Source of the DNA: Prorocentrum cordatum
Lineage: Eukaryota > Sar > Dinophyceae > Prorocentrales > Prorocentraceae
Direction: 5' to 3'
DNA: 64,000 bases
NCBI GenBank assembly: GCA_963575745.1
Contig: CAUYUJ010014750.1
Coordinates: 186,001 to 250,000 of the forward strand
Shown here: positions 54,690 through 63,991 of the stretch, one piece after another
Position numbering within the stretch: position 1 is the first letter of the stretch
Layout: each line of letters starts with the position of its first letter
Program-made: the position numbers and the translations under genes
Notes under the pieces: generated by a model
The model's database searches: none
The model's input: only the letters and a program-made list of their open reading frames with translations
Told to the model about the DNA's origin: nothing

Positions 54690-54873
54690 AGTCATGCAGG
54701 ACCTCGACATTGGCCTGCGCGGTGGCCGGCCACCCCTCAAGATCCGCGGGGTCCCCGCCGACGAGTTCGCAAGCGCGCGCGAAGCCGTTCTCGGCCAAGA
54801 AGTCGGCTGCCCAAGCAACGGCCGACCTGGGCGCTGACGGGCGCAAGGGGCAGAACCCAACGAAAAGAGACAT
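54690..54873 (-). pseudogene. Region between RNase H and recombinase core
   Basis: Minus frame reading SLFVGFCPLRPSAPRSAVAW, AADFLAENGFARACELVGGD, PADLEGWPATAQANVEVLHD and LFRTAKVAARRGW. Helical, Ala/Leu-rich. It occupies the place of the recombinase N-terminal segment in this element type. 54245-54690 is Ala/Arg-rich in all frames and cannot be assigned reliably. Confidence 0.4.
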
Positions 54874-55299
54874 AAAGCCGCGAGGCGCAACAGACGAAGC
54901 GAGCGACGCGCGCGATGCGCTATCCGCGCGCCCCCCGCTTGCGACAAGCGCGGGGCCCTGAGATGACAGGCGCGGCGGCGCGCCGCGCGCCCAGCCGCGG
55001 CGACAAATTTAAGAAACGCGAGCGCCCCGACGCGCACGAAGGCACCCGGGCGCTTCATGGCGCGCACTTTAGCCGAAGAGGCGCGCCACAGACAGAGCGA
55101 TCCAGGCGCCCGCGTGCCAGAGCGCTTCGTCGGGCCACGGGCGCGCGCGCACCGCGCCGATGCGTAGCAGGAGCGCGTCGCCCCCCCTGCAATACGCAGC
55201 GCCCGCGGCCAGCCCGCAACGCCGCGCAGGCGCGCGCGGGCTCGCCGAGAAGGCAGATCGGCGAGGTTCTCAGCAGTGGGCACGCGAAACACGGCGAGG

Positions 55300-56000
55300 T
55301 CGACGTCGAGCTCCACCGCGCGCCTCCACATGGAGTGGACGATGCACGAGTGGTCGAAGGATGTCGCGGCGCCCTTCCGCAGGCAAGCCTCCGCGCCGGT
55401 ATTGTCGCTGCAAATATTCAAATCGCAACCTTGCAGTTCCCCTGAACGAACAAGGACGGGGGGCCGGAACTGCCCGCCGGCGCGGGCAGACGCGCGCGAA
55501 TGCAACGCCTGCGAAGGTGCACATGCCCAGCGCGATGGACAGGAGCTCCAGCCCCTGAATCTGGTTGTCTCGGCGACGCACGAACACCGCCATCAAGGAC
55601 TCCGGGGCGCGCATAGAAGTGACCCGGATGCCCGAGGCGGCGACGAGCACCGCGGCCCGCACGGTGGTTGGCCCGGCGCGTCCGCGAAGAGGGTTGCGCG
55701 GGGCCGCGCCTTGTCGGCCCATGACCGCACCTGGCACAAGTGCATGGCCAAGACCTCGCGCCACCACTGCAGGGCTATCATCAACGGCCCATGTGCCTTC
55801 GATGCCCTGCGATGCGATTGCGCGTGCAACGGCCTGCGAGCACGGGGCGCGGCGCCCCGCCCCCCCTTGCTTCGCGCGGGCGCAGCGCCGCGCCTGAGCA
55901 GAGCGCGCCCCAGGCGGCGGAAGAGATGCGACGCTGCCCAAGCCAAGCCCCCGGCCAGCTTGGACGATGCACCTGCGCAGCGAACACAAAGTCCCGAAAC
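55300..56000 (-). pseudogene. RNase H region (three frames)
   Basis: Pieces in order on the minus strand: AASHLFRRLGRALL (connection), LMIALQWWREVLAMHL, RPRATLFADAPGQPP with the first catalytic Asp, RDNQIQGLELLSIALGMCTF with the catalytic Glu, then LNICSDNTGAEACLRKGAAT and SIVHSMWRRAVELD-like sequence with the next Asp, and FRVPTAENLADLPSRR closing the domain. The pieces lie in three different frames, so at least two frameshifts have occurred since insertion. Confidence 0.72.
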
Positions 56001-56015
56001 ACTTTGGGTGACTAC

Positions 56016-56179
56016 CTACCAGACCACCCCAACCCAACCCGAAGACCCGAATTTGACCCGAATTTCGGGTTGGGGGGGGTACGGATACCATGTGTTTTTT
56101 CAACGTTCCCCGACCCCCCCCCCCACTGGAAATCGAGGATAAATTTGGGCCTTCGGGTTGGGTTGGGGTGGTTTGGTGG
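56016..56179. mobile_element. 164-bp palindromic MITE-like insertion in the retroelement
   Basis: 39-base arms: left 56016-56054 (CTACCAGACCACCCCAACCC ... CCGAAGACCCGAATTT) and right 56141-56179, inverted (AAATTTGGGCCTTCGGGTTG ... GTTTGGTGG), 35 of 39 identical by eye. The middle (56055-56140) includes a G run and a C run. It separates RT from RNase H and its translation (HQTTPTQPEGPN) has no counterpart in related polyproteins. No clear target duplication. It could be a foldback element or MITE. Confidence 0.65.
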
Positions 56180-56219
56180 GTGGTGATTGGGGGGCGCGCG
56201 ATCAGCCTGGCGCGAGGGC

Positions 56220-56898
56220 GCGCATCGCGAGCGCTTCGCCGATGACGCGCTGCCACGTGGCGGTCTTGGCGGGCGCGGGCCGCGCGCTGAAAGCGCGCGG
56301 CAACACCTGGCGACGCGCGCAGCCGGCCGGCCGACGCGTCGCGCCCTGGCCGCCCCGCCTTGATTTCGCAGCCGAAGATGACCAGCGGAGACCCCCAGGC
56401 GATCTTGTCCGGCGCCACCGCGCCTGGGCCGAGCATCAGCTGAATCAGCTCTGACAGCTGCGCTGCTGCCTGTTCCACCACTTCGGGGTGATCCGGCCCG
56501 AAAGAATCATCCACGCATCGCAGTGCGGCGATCAGCAAGAGCACGCGCGCCGCGCCCGCGATGAAGGCGCCCACTCGCGCCCAGCTGTGCACCGATGACG
56601 TGGCCCCGCAGGGCGCTGCCGCGTGCTGCGCCGCCCACACCTGCCCGGCGACGCTGAAAACGATCCAGGCGAATCGGCGGTGCTCAGCGCGAAAGGGCAC
56701 GCGACGAAAGGCAGCGTCGATGTCTGCCTTCCAGAGGGCGGGTGCCCGCCCCGCGACTTCCTGGAAGATGCGAGCTGCCTCGAAGAGCGCGTCCAAGGCG
56801 TCGTGGTGGAGACGTTCCTGAGGGCGCGTCGCCTCGTTTATCCTTGCCTTGGTCATGTCGTCGACCAACCGGAGTTTCGAGGACCCGTCCTCACGCAA
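56220..56898 (-). pseudogene. Reverse transcriptase domain
   Basis: REDGSSKLRLVDDMTKARIN (fingers motif), LHHDALDALFEAARIFQEVA, ALWKADIDAAFRRVPF (motif A with catalytic Asp), AAPCGATSSVHSWARVGAFI (motif B region), ALRCVDDSFGPD (motif C, the VDD at 56515-56507) and GSPLVIFGCEI. One frame covers the whole RT, the best preserved domain of the element. The RLVDD and CVDDSFG motifs match the recombinase-type retroelements of dinoflagellates. After about 56320 it drifts into repeat and the palindromic insertion. Confidence 0.82.
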
Positions 56899-56902
56899 CT
56901 GC

Positions 56903-57759
56903 TCAACCGCAAACCTCGGAGCTATGACGGCCCCCCAAGCACGCGTCGCGGAGCGGCACCGGGCAGCTGATGCGCCCCAGCGCGGACTCGTCCCTTGTCT
57001 TGCGAAGGATGGCCTCGCCGTGCGCGCCGTCGCGGAGACCGGAGGAAATGTCGCGATTAGCCGAATCGGCGTTACTCAGCAACTCCGCGATGCCCAGACG
57101 GGGTGGAAACATCTCTTGGCTGCCGTGGCCCGACCGCGGGAGGTCGCCGACGAGGGGCGCCCCCGTCCTGAAGAACTCTACGCAGCCTGGGTCGCAGAAG
57201 GCAATGCGCTCCGCGATTTCTGCGTAGAGAGTCCCGTTCACGTGCTGTGCGACGCGCCGCGTGGCGGGGTCCACCCCTGGAACCGTCCTTCCACGGCGCG
57301 ACTGGCCCGAAGAGCCCGATCCCTCTCGCGAAATGCCGCGAGTGCGTGCTCGCGGAATGTCACCGCGTCGGCGGGGGCGGCCCGCGCGGCCCACCGCGCT
57401 GCCCCTGCGAGAGTGGGCGGCAGAGCCGAGGCCGCGGCGGGGCGCCACTTGCCCCGGAGCGCCCTTGCCACAAAGGTGAGCTTCTCCGCGTCGCCGCCGC
57501 TACTGCTGCCGGCGGCGACGCAGATGTCGCGCCACGCGCTGTCGCTGCAACGCCGAGACCAATCGCTCCCGAACTGCGGCCTCGGCGGCGCTGGCGGCGC
57601 CGGCATCGCCTGACACGCGCCGCCGGCGCGCCCGCGACCGAGCGCAGGGACAACGCGCGCCTTGCGAGATTTGACGACAACGCTTGCAGCCCCAGGCGCC
57701 GCCCGCTTCCGCGCGCCAGACGCGGGCGGCGGCGGGGGCGGCACCGGCGCGGCCGGCAT
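56903..57759 (-). pseudogene. Pol 5' region before RT (one frameshift)
   Basis: ATG at 57759: MPAAPVPPPPPPASGARKRA, Pro/Ala-rich and basic, then FGSDWSRRCSDSAWRDICVA and LPPTLAGAARWAARAAPADA, FREHALAAFRERDRALRASR. Near 57270 the signal moves to the next frame: VDPATRRVAQHVNGTLYAEI, AERIAFCDPGCVEFFRTGAP, LVGDLPRSG, ELLSNADSANRDI, GEAILRKTRDESALGRISCP, which leads into RT. The motif FFRTGAPLVGDLPRSG is strongly conserved-looking and carries no known catalytic motif. Function not known. Confidence 0.6.
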
Positions 57760-57779
57760 CGCGCGCGATTGCAGCAGCG

Positions 57780-58010
57780 GACGTGGATAAGGCGCCGAAG
57801 CGTTGCAAAACCGCCCGCGCGCTGCCCCGCGGAACTCCCGCGCGCGCCCTGTCCTGGCTGGCTACGGCCACGGCCGGGCCCGGCACGCGCAGCGCGGCCT
57901 GGCAAGGCGAGGCGGCCCCCGCGGCAAAAAAAAAAAAAAAAAAAAACGCACGCGGCATGTCCCGGCACGCGCGAAGGCATGCGCAGAGCGCACGGGGCAA
58001 TTTTTGGCGC
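57780..58010 (-). other. Gag-pol spacer with a 20-base homopolymer
   Basis: Includes A20 on the plus strand at 57925-57944 (T20 in the element's sense strand) and CG-rich DNA. On the minus strand it lies between the gag-like stop and the pol ATG. Confidence 0.5.
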
Positions 58011-59687
58011 TACAGCGTAGAACGCGCGTGCGCGCCCGGGTCACGGCCCAGACCCGGCGCGGGCGGAAACAGGGTTAGCGCGCGAGCCGTTTTGACGGCT
58101 GAATGGCTCCACTTCGGGGGCTCGCGCGCGCCTGGCGGGAGCGGCGCTCGGCGCTTCGCCGGGCGCGGCGGCGCCCTTGGCTTCCGCGCGTCCTTTCTCT
58201 GCCAATCGCCGCCCCGCGGGCGCTCGCGCTTCTGTCCTTTCGGCCACGCGTCCCAGGAACCCCTGCTCCAGTTCTGAGTGGGGCGCCGCGGCTGGCCGGC
58301 GCCGCCCGCCCCGCGCCCCTTCTCGAGAGCGCGGGCCGCTTGCGCCTGCGCGCGCGGAAACGGCGGAGAAGGGGGGGGGGCATCGCCGCGCGGCGCGGCG
58401 CTCGCCGTCGCGTGGGAGGTGCCGTCTTCCTTGTCGTAAGCATCCCGCGCCAACTGTAGGGCGCGCGGGTCGACCCGCAGGACCGCTTTCCCAAGCTTGA
58501 TATCTGGGCCCCCCGAGCGCAGCTGCTCGGCCCATAGTTGCGCCGCGCCGGCACGAACGCAGGGCGCCGCGCAGGCACGAACGCGGGGGCGCGCCTCGCG
58601 CGCCTCCTCGTCGCACGCGATGCCGAGGTGCACGCGGCGCTTCGAAGCCGCGGCCTGCACGGAACGCGCGGCGAACAGAGTGCAACGAGAAAAACGCGCG
58701 CGTGCGGCCTGAACTGCAATCTTCAAGCAGTTGCCGCGATGCGCGACCGCCCCAGCCAGCGCGAGCTGCCCCGTGGCGACGAGCGCGATCGCGAACCTGC
58801 CGGGCTCGGCGCGATTACGGGCACGCGCGGGGGGCGCGCGACGGGGCTGATGGCGCTGGTCCCACGCCAGCTGCCATTGGCATAGGGTCAAGAAGGCCTT
58901 CTTCTCGGGGCCCTTCCTCGCCGCCGCAACTTCACGAGCGCCCGTGCGCGGGCGAGGCAGAGCCGGCGACGCGCGCGGGTAACGAGCCTTGGCGAGGTCC
59001 CGAAAATCTTTGCTGGCGCTGCTCGACGCGTCGGCCTCATTCTCGACGTCGCGAGGGCCCGAGCGGGTCCAATCGGGCACCCACTTGCGGATGTCCGCGT
59101 ACAGGAATGCGCGCGCTTCCTCGCAGGATTCCTTTTTCCTGCCGCTTCGCGACTTCCGCGTTCAACGCGTCAGCCAAGCCGCGCGCGCGGCACGAAGCGC
59201 CAAAGCCAGCGCGCGCGCGCGATCGCGCCTGGGCCAGAAATCTTGCGGGAGGTTGGCCGACGACGCCTTGCCGAGCATAGAGCCCAGGAGTGCGCGGGCC
59301 GGCTTCTCCTGCGAAAGCGCTGCGCGGGGCCGCGCGAGCCCGAAATCGCGGCGAGACCGCTTGCGCCTCGTTGGTGCCCGTCTGGAGCGCGGCCAAGAGG
59401 GCGGCCGCGCTCTCCGCCGCCGAGAGCGCTGGAAGGGCGGCCGCCGCCGAGCCCCCAGCCACCAGCGCCGGCGTGCTCGCCGCGGCGATCCCCGCGCGCA
59501 CGAGGCGCTTCTGCGCGGCGTCCAGCTCCTTGTCAGCAAAAGAGAAATCATCGAATGCCGCGCCCTCTAAATCGGCGAACGTCGCCACCCCCTGGCCCTT
59601 GAGCGCGGCCACCGCGGCTTCGAGCCAACTGGCGTCGTGCGCCGACGCGCCGTCCAAGGCGCCGAGAGAACTGCCGAGGTCGCCCAT
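58010..59687 (-). pseudogene. Gag-like protein, frameshifted near 59050
   Basis: ATG at 59687: MGDLGSSLGALDGASAHDAS, WLEAAVAALKGQGVATFADL, EGAAFDDFSFADKELDAAQK, RLVRAGIAAASTPALVAGGS, LLAALQTGTNEAQAVSPR and LADALNAEVAKRQEKGILRG, stopping at 59037. The adjoining frame, overlapping 59080-59037, continues WTRSGPRDVENEADASSSAS, AFLTLCQWQLAWDQRHQP, FAIALVATGQLALAGAVAHR, GNCLKIAVQAARA, HLGIACDEEAREARPR, then a basic, Pro/Arg-rich tail to 58010. This two-part, helical then basic organisation and its position before RT fit the gag-like ORF of dinoflagellate DIRS-type elements. The frame also reads open upstream of the ATG into the satellite, which is not coding. No zinc knuckle seen. Confidence 0.6.
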
Positions 59688-59889
59688 CGCGAAAGGCGGT
59701 GCCGGGCGCGAGACTGCTGGGGCCGCGAACTTGGCGAGCTGCCCGCGCGAGCGCGCACTGGACAGAGACGGCGCGGGACCCCCGAGACGTGGCCACCAGG
59801 GCCAGCGCCCCACACGAGATGATGCCCACAACCGAGACAAGGACCAGGGGCCAGCGCCGAACCCAAGAGAAAGCCCAGGGGCACTCCCA

Positions 59890-60612
59890 CGAAGAAGCCT
59901 GGGCCCAGCCAGACGGGGTCCTGGGGCCTGCGCCCTGCCCGACACAGGGATCCTAGGGCCTGCGCCCTCCCCCTTAGTGCGATTGGGTCCTGGGGCCTGC
60001 GCCCCGCCCAAGACAGGGGTCCGGGGGCCTGCGCCCTCCCCCGCGCACGACTGGGAGCTGGAGCCTGCGCCTTACCCAAGACAAGGACCTGCCAACCCGA
60101 GACAAGGCCCTGGGGCCATCCCAAGATGAGAGCAGCGCCCAGCCAGACGGGGTCCTGGGGCCTGCGCCCTACCCGACAGAGGGATCCAGGGGCCTGCGCC
60201 CCCCCCCCTAGCACGATTGGGTCCAGGGGCCTGCGCCCTACCCAAGACAAGGATCCGGGGGCCTGCGCCCTCCCCCACGCACGATTGGGTCCTGGGGCCT
60301 GCGCCCAACCCAAGACAAGGAACCTGAGGCCAGCGCCCAACCCGAGACAAGGCCCTGGGGCCTTCCCAAGATGAGGGCTGCGCGCCACGAGACGGGGTCC
60401 TGGGGCCTGCGCCCTACCCGACACAGGGATCCAGGGGTCTGCGCCCTCCACCTAGCGCGATTGGGTCCTGGGGCCTGCTCCTACCCAAGAGATCATGATC
60501 CACGGGCCTGCGCCCTCCCCCACGCACGATTGGGTCCTGGGGCCTGCGCCCTACTGCGCCCCCCCCTCACGAAACAATTTCCTGGGGCCTGCGCCCTACC
60601 CGCGACCAGGAA
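59890..60612 (+). repeat. GGGGCCTGCGCCCTACCC satellite inside the retroelement
   Basis: Short units (about 50-60 bases) on GGGTCCTGGGGCCTGCGCCC organised in ~240-base higher-order units: CAGACGGGGTCCTGGGGCCT or GAGACGGGGTCCTGGGGCCT at about 59911, 60147 and 60391. It lies in the 5' region of the element, upstream of the gag ATG. Confidence 0.85.
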
Positions 60613-61205
60613 CGCGGGCCTGCGCTCAGCCCCATGCGGAAGACACGCACCCTGGGAGGCCTGGGGCCAGCACCAGCACAAGACAAAGGGAACGCCCCAG
60701 ACCAGTGGGGCCGCAGCCCAGCACACAGCCTGGCCAGAAGGCCGAGGCCACGCGAGCGAGGTGCCCACAAGGCACGCGCCGGCGAGGGCCAGCGCCCGGG
60801 GAAAACCAGCCACCGGCAAAACGACGAGGGAGCAGGCAGGCAAGCAGGCAGCCGCCAGGCACGAAGGCAGAAGCAGCACGCCACGCGCCAACAAGCAGCA
60901 GGCGGCGGAAGGGGGAAGCAAAGGGGGCGCGCAGGGGCGACGGCGACGGGAGGGGGGGGGGGCGGCGGGCCACGAGGGACGAGCACAGAGGGCAGGCACG
61001 CAGGAGAGAGCGGGAGGGAGAAGAGGACGGGGGGGGGGGCAGGGAGAGAACGAACCAGCGAACGACGGCGGCGCGCGCGCGGCGCGCCCGACGCTCAAAT
61101 CCCGAGCGCGGGGCGCGGCCCAGGTCCAGCGGCCAATCCGCGGGGCAGAAGGGGGAGAGGAACCTGCGCGAGACGGAGGGCGGCTCGCCGGAGGAGCGGC
61201 GGCGC
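60613..61205. other. 5' region of the retroelement, unassigned
   Basis: GC- and purine-rich on the plus strand with GGGGGGGGGG runs at 60951-60964 and 61030-61039. The long Arg/Gly and Pro/Ala frames over it have no domain. It may be the untranslated leader of the element. Confidence 0.4.
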
Positions 61206-61336
61206 ATGCGCGCGCCCGCGCGCGAAACGCACGCGCGCACGCGCGCGCGCGCGCACGCACGCGCACGCGCACGCACGCGCAAGCACGCACGCACGCGCGC
61301 GCGCACACGCACGCACGCACGCGCGCGCGCGCACGC

Positions 61337-61429
<93 letters not shown>

Positions 61430-61470
61430 CACATACACACACGCACACGCACACGCACACGCACACGCAG

Positions 61471-61513
<43 letters not shown>

Positions 61514-61660
61514 CACGCACACACACACACACACGCACGCACACACACACATTCACACATTCACACATTCACACATTCACACACACACACAACACACACA
61601 CACAACACACAACACACAACACACAACACACAACACACACACAACACACACACAACACAC
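61206..61660 (+). repeat. (CGCA)n and (CA)n microsatellite
   Basis: CACGCACGCACGCACGCACG from about 61210 to 61515, then (AC)n with CATTCACA and AACACAC interruptions to 61660, directly abutting repeat A1. Confidence 0.93.
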
Positions 61661-61958
61661 AGAAAGAGCGTGCGCCAGGGAGGCACCCGCCGCGCGCGCG
61701 CGGGAGCGCGCGCGGCGCCTCCTCCATACTGCAAATCACCTGCGAAGCGCACGCGCCGCGAGGGACAGCGCCCCCCCCCCCCCCGCGGCGACGCAGCTTT
61801 GGCGCGCGACGGCGCGATGGCCCGCGCCTGCGCAGCGAGGCCGCGGTCGCGTCGCACTGCCGCGCGCGCGACCTACGCGCAACCGTGGCCGATTTGTGCC
61901 CGCCCACAACGGTGGGCGCTTGCGTCTTCGAGCGCGCCTGCCGCGGTGGGCCGACCAC
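61661..61958 (-). repeat. Split direct repeat A1 (~298 bp), 5' end of element
   Basis: Matches 52728-53014. It has no adjacent B copy, as expected for the 5' end in a split-direct-repeat element. Confidence 0.92.
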
Positions 61959-61964
61959 GACCAC

Positions 61965-62410
61965 GCAACATCACTAAACTCCGTTTAAACAAACTGGAGT
62001 TAAAAAATACGAAAAACAACTGCGGGGGAAAGAACAATGCTTAAACACGCTACGCTTTGCTTAAACGCAGAGAACAGCGACAAAAATGCACTGCGCACCA
62101 CGCACGGCGTTGCACAATAACACTGCGCAACCATAGATCACGGGGAAACGCGCGACGTTACTACACCCCGTCAAAAAAAAAACGTGCAACACGATGTACA
62201 TGCACTACGTTAAAAATCACAGCGCCCCAAAAAAAACTGCGTGAAAAAAAACACGCGGAACAAAACCACTTCGTTAACAACAGCTCGAGGAAACAAAAAA
62301 AAAACGGCGGGGAGCAAGCAAAACACTATGCGAAACCAAACAAATAAGACACGCTTCACAAGAACGCACGACGCACACCGCACCCTGGAAACAAAAAAAA
62401 AGCGAAACAA
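61965..62410 (-). repeat. ACTGCGTAAACA minisatellite, right flank
   Basis: CACTGCGCAACCATAG, AAAAACTGCGTGAAAAAAAA, CACTACGTTAAAAATCAC and similar; same type and orientation as 51965-52550. It includes several A runs. Confidence 0.7.
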
Positions 62411-62413
62411 CAC

Positions 62414-62632
62414 ATGGCGGATGTTATGCAGATGCGCGGGGAAAGCGCATCGTGGGGCTCTGCTGTTCCTCCAGCGCAGCTCGAACAAATGGTCCTGCGG
62501 GGCATGTTATGCATAGGTGGCGTCCGAATCGCACAAGATCCCGAGCGCGCCGCCTGGCCGAGCGGGGGGCGGGCGGTGGGCCCGCTCCTCCTCGGAACCC
62601 CCTCGGGGTCACCACTCCCTCCAGGGTTCTAG
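62414..62632 (+). CDS. Unknown 72-residue ORF or first exon (MADVMQMRGESASWG...)
   Basis: ATG at 62414, TAG at 62632. MADVMQMRGESASWGSAVPP, AQLEQMVLRGMLCIGGVRIA, QDPERAAWPSGGRAVGPLLL. Third positions favour G/C in the first 45 codons. It starts exactly where the minisatellite ends. No domain recognised. The alternative overlapping plus frame at 62452 is a shadow. Coding status uncertain. Confidence 0.3.
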   Translation: MADVMQMRGESASWGSAVPPAQLEQMVLRGMLCIGGVRIAQDPERAAWPSGGRAVGPLLLGTPSGSPLPPGF

Positions 62633-62726
62633 AACGTGAAATTAAAGCCCGCAGTGCCTCGACGCGAAGTCGCGGAGGTCTAGGCTCGCGCCTGCAGCGC
62701 ATCTAAACAATACGCAGCTCAAGGCC

Positions 62727-63160
62727 CTACTCGGACCACGCCCCCTGTTCTCGCGGCCCCAAACGCTGGAAACGGGGGCTGGTCGCCCACCAAGTATGAT
62801 TGACCTGGCTCTGGGTGGCAACCGTCTTTCTGCGGTCGGCCTTCGTTGACCTGATCTTCACTACTGGCTCACTCAACCCCTCGATCGGAGCATGAGGCTG
62901 CCTCCCGCCGTCGCCGCCGCGCGGCAGGGCGCCCGTGCGGCACCAGCTCGGCCTCGCACGCGGACAGAACCAGCAAAACAAGGAAAACACCAGCATAACG
63001 AGCAGGAGTCCTAGGCTCACTCATGCCCGCCATTAGCACGGCCAGGCTCACGCATTAGCCCTCAGTCGCGACTCCCAGCGCGGTCGCTGGAGTCAGCGCA
63101 CTCTCGTCCATCTCCAGCGGCGCCTCGCACAGCTCGGTCGAGCTTCCTTGCGCCGCTGCG
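62727..63160 (-). pseudogene. C-terminal tail of a Ty1/copia-type polyprotein with membrane segment
   Basis: Minus strand: AAQGSSTELCEAPLEMDESA, LTPATALGVATEG then a stop, and in the next frame VSLGLLLVMLVFSLFCWFCP, a 16-residue hydrophobic stretch, followed by basic ARPSWCRTGA and EGLSEPVVKIRSTKADRRKT. Dinoflagellate copia polyproteins often carry a hydrophobic segment and a basic tail after RNase H, so this is read as the end of the same element as the RT fragment at 63790-63991. The assignment rests on position and hydrophobicity. Confidence 0.4.
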
Positions 63161-63166
63161 GGGGGC

Positions 63167-63730
63167 GACCTGAAGGGCACGGGGGACCTGGGCGTGAGGA
63201 TGGCCGAACCCACCGCGCCGCAGGACGTCGTTGACCTGGTTGCGCGGACAGACTCCGACTGGACAGGCGACGCGAAGGAGCGGAAGAGACAGACTAGCGT
63301 GCACATCACCGCGCGCGGGTGTCCAATGCTCGGGATCAGCTGTCGTCAAGACGCGCGGCCCCTCAGCAGCTCCGAAGCCGAGTGGCGCGCTGGAGCTCGA
63401 GGTCTCAGCGAGGGACTTGGGATGAAGGCGCTGTTCACGCTCATGGGCTACAGCGTGCGCATGAGCTGGCGATGCGACAGCTCACGCGCGAGGGCGCTGG
63501 CGAGGCGTCAGGGCACTGGGCGGATCAAGCACCCTGCCACAAAGACGCTCTGGATCCAGAAGTTGGTGGCCAAGAAGGCCACCTCCATCGAGCCCGTGGG
63601 CGGTGAGAACACAACCTGGCGGATCTTGGCACAAAGGCGTTGCCACGGACACGCCTCGAATGGCTCCGTGAGAGCTGCGGGTTGAAGGAGGTGCCCGTGC
63701 CAGGGGCCTCGAGGGTTGCTGGGGTCGGGG
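63167..63730 (+). pseudogene. Ty1/copia RNase H segment, inverted relative to its neighbours
   Basis: Plus strand in frame from 63167: DLKGTGDLGVRMAEP, VVDLVARTDSDWTGDAKERK (first catalytic Asp), CRQDARPLSSSEAEWRAGAR (catalytic Glu), GLSEGLGMKALFTLMGYSVR, CDSSRARALARRQGTGRIKH (third acidic residue) and TLWIQKLVAKK. After a frameshift near 63610: ADLGTKALPRTRLEWLRESC. This is the standard copia RNase H order from YLKGT to ADLGTK. It starts right after where YLKGT would begin and runs to about 63730. Its neighbours on both sides are the preceding and following parts of a copia element on the minus strand. Confidence 0.82.
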
Positions 63731-63789
63731 CCATGCCGGCCGACTTCCAGGCCCAGTCGAAAACTGTGAAAGCGTTGCTTGCAGTTGCC

Positions 63790-63991
63790 GCGTCCTCGCC
63801 AGCCTCGCGAGGGCTCGCATGCCCGCTTCGCGGGGCGATGAGATGCACGAGGTCAGGTAGTTGACGTCGAACTGGGCATCCTCACGATCGCTCAAGTAGA
63901 ACAGCAGGCACATGGTCGCGCTCCTGAACAGTTTTGCCTCGTCCGGGCTAAGGTCGGGCGTGTCATCCCCGCCTGTCCTGCGTGCTTCCAC
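63790..63991 (-). pseudogene. End of Ty1/copia reverse transcriptase, continues to the window edge
   Basis: Minus strand: DLSPDEAKLFRSATMCLLFY, LSDREDAQFDVNYLTSCISS, PREAGMRALARLAR. This is the copia segment joining RT to RNase H (LSxxEAxxFRS..LLYLSxDRxDxxF..xxL...xxxP...ALxxLxRYL). It should continue with YLKGT on the same strand, but that sequence is at 63167 on the plus strand. Upstream RT lies outside the window. Confidence 0.8.

Larger units (their letters stand above)
52559..61958 (-). mobile_element. Tyrosine-recombinase retroelement with split direct repeats (Ngaro/PAT-like), 9.4 kb
   Basis: On the minus strand: repeat A1 (61958-61661), gag-like ORF, RT, RNase H, tyrosine recombinase, then B1 (53166-53018), A2 (53014-52728) and B2 (52707-52559). 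The arrangement A1-ORFs-B1-A2-B2 is the split-direct-repeat layout known from Ngaro, PAT and VIPER elements of the DIRS order. There is no integrase or aspartic protease motif. The reading frame is broken several times and two recombinase catalytic residues are changed, so this copy is dead. It also carries a 164-bp palindromic insertion (56016-56179), a satellite (59890-60612) and a CGCA microsatellite (61210-61545). Both flanks are the same ACTGCGTAAACA minisatellite, so the insertion site was inside that repeat. Confidence 0.85.

Noticed and set aside
60371-62044. 557- and 497-residue plus frames with His/Thr and Ala/Arg runs
   Set aside because: They cross a satellite, a CGCA/CA microsatellite and a split repeat; no domain.
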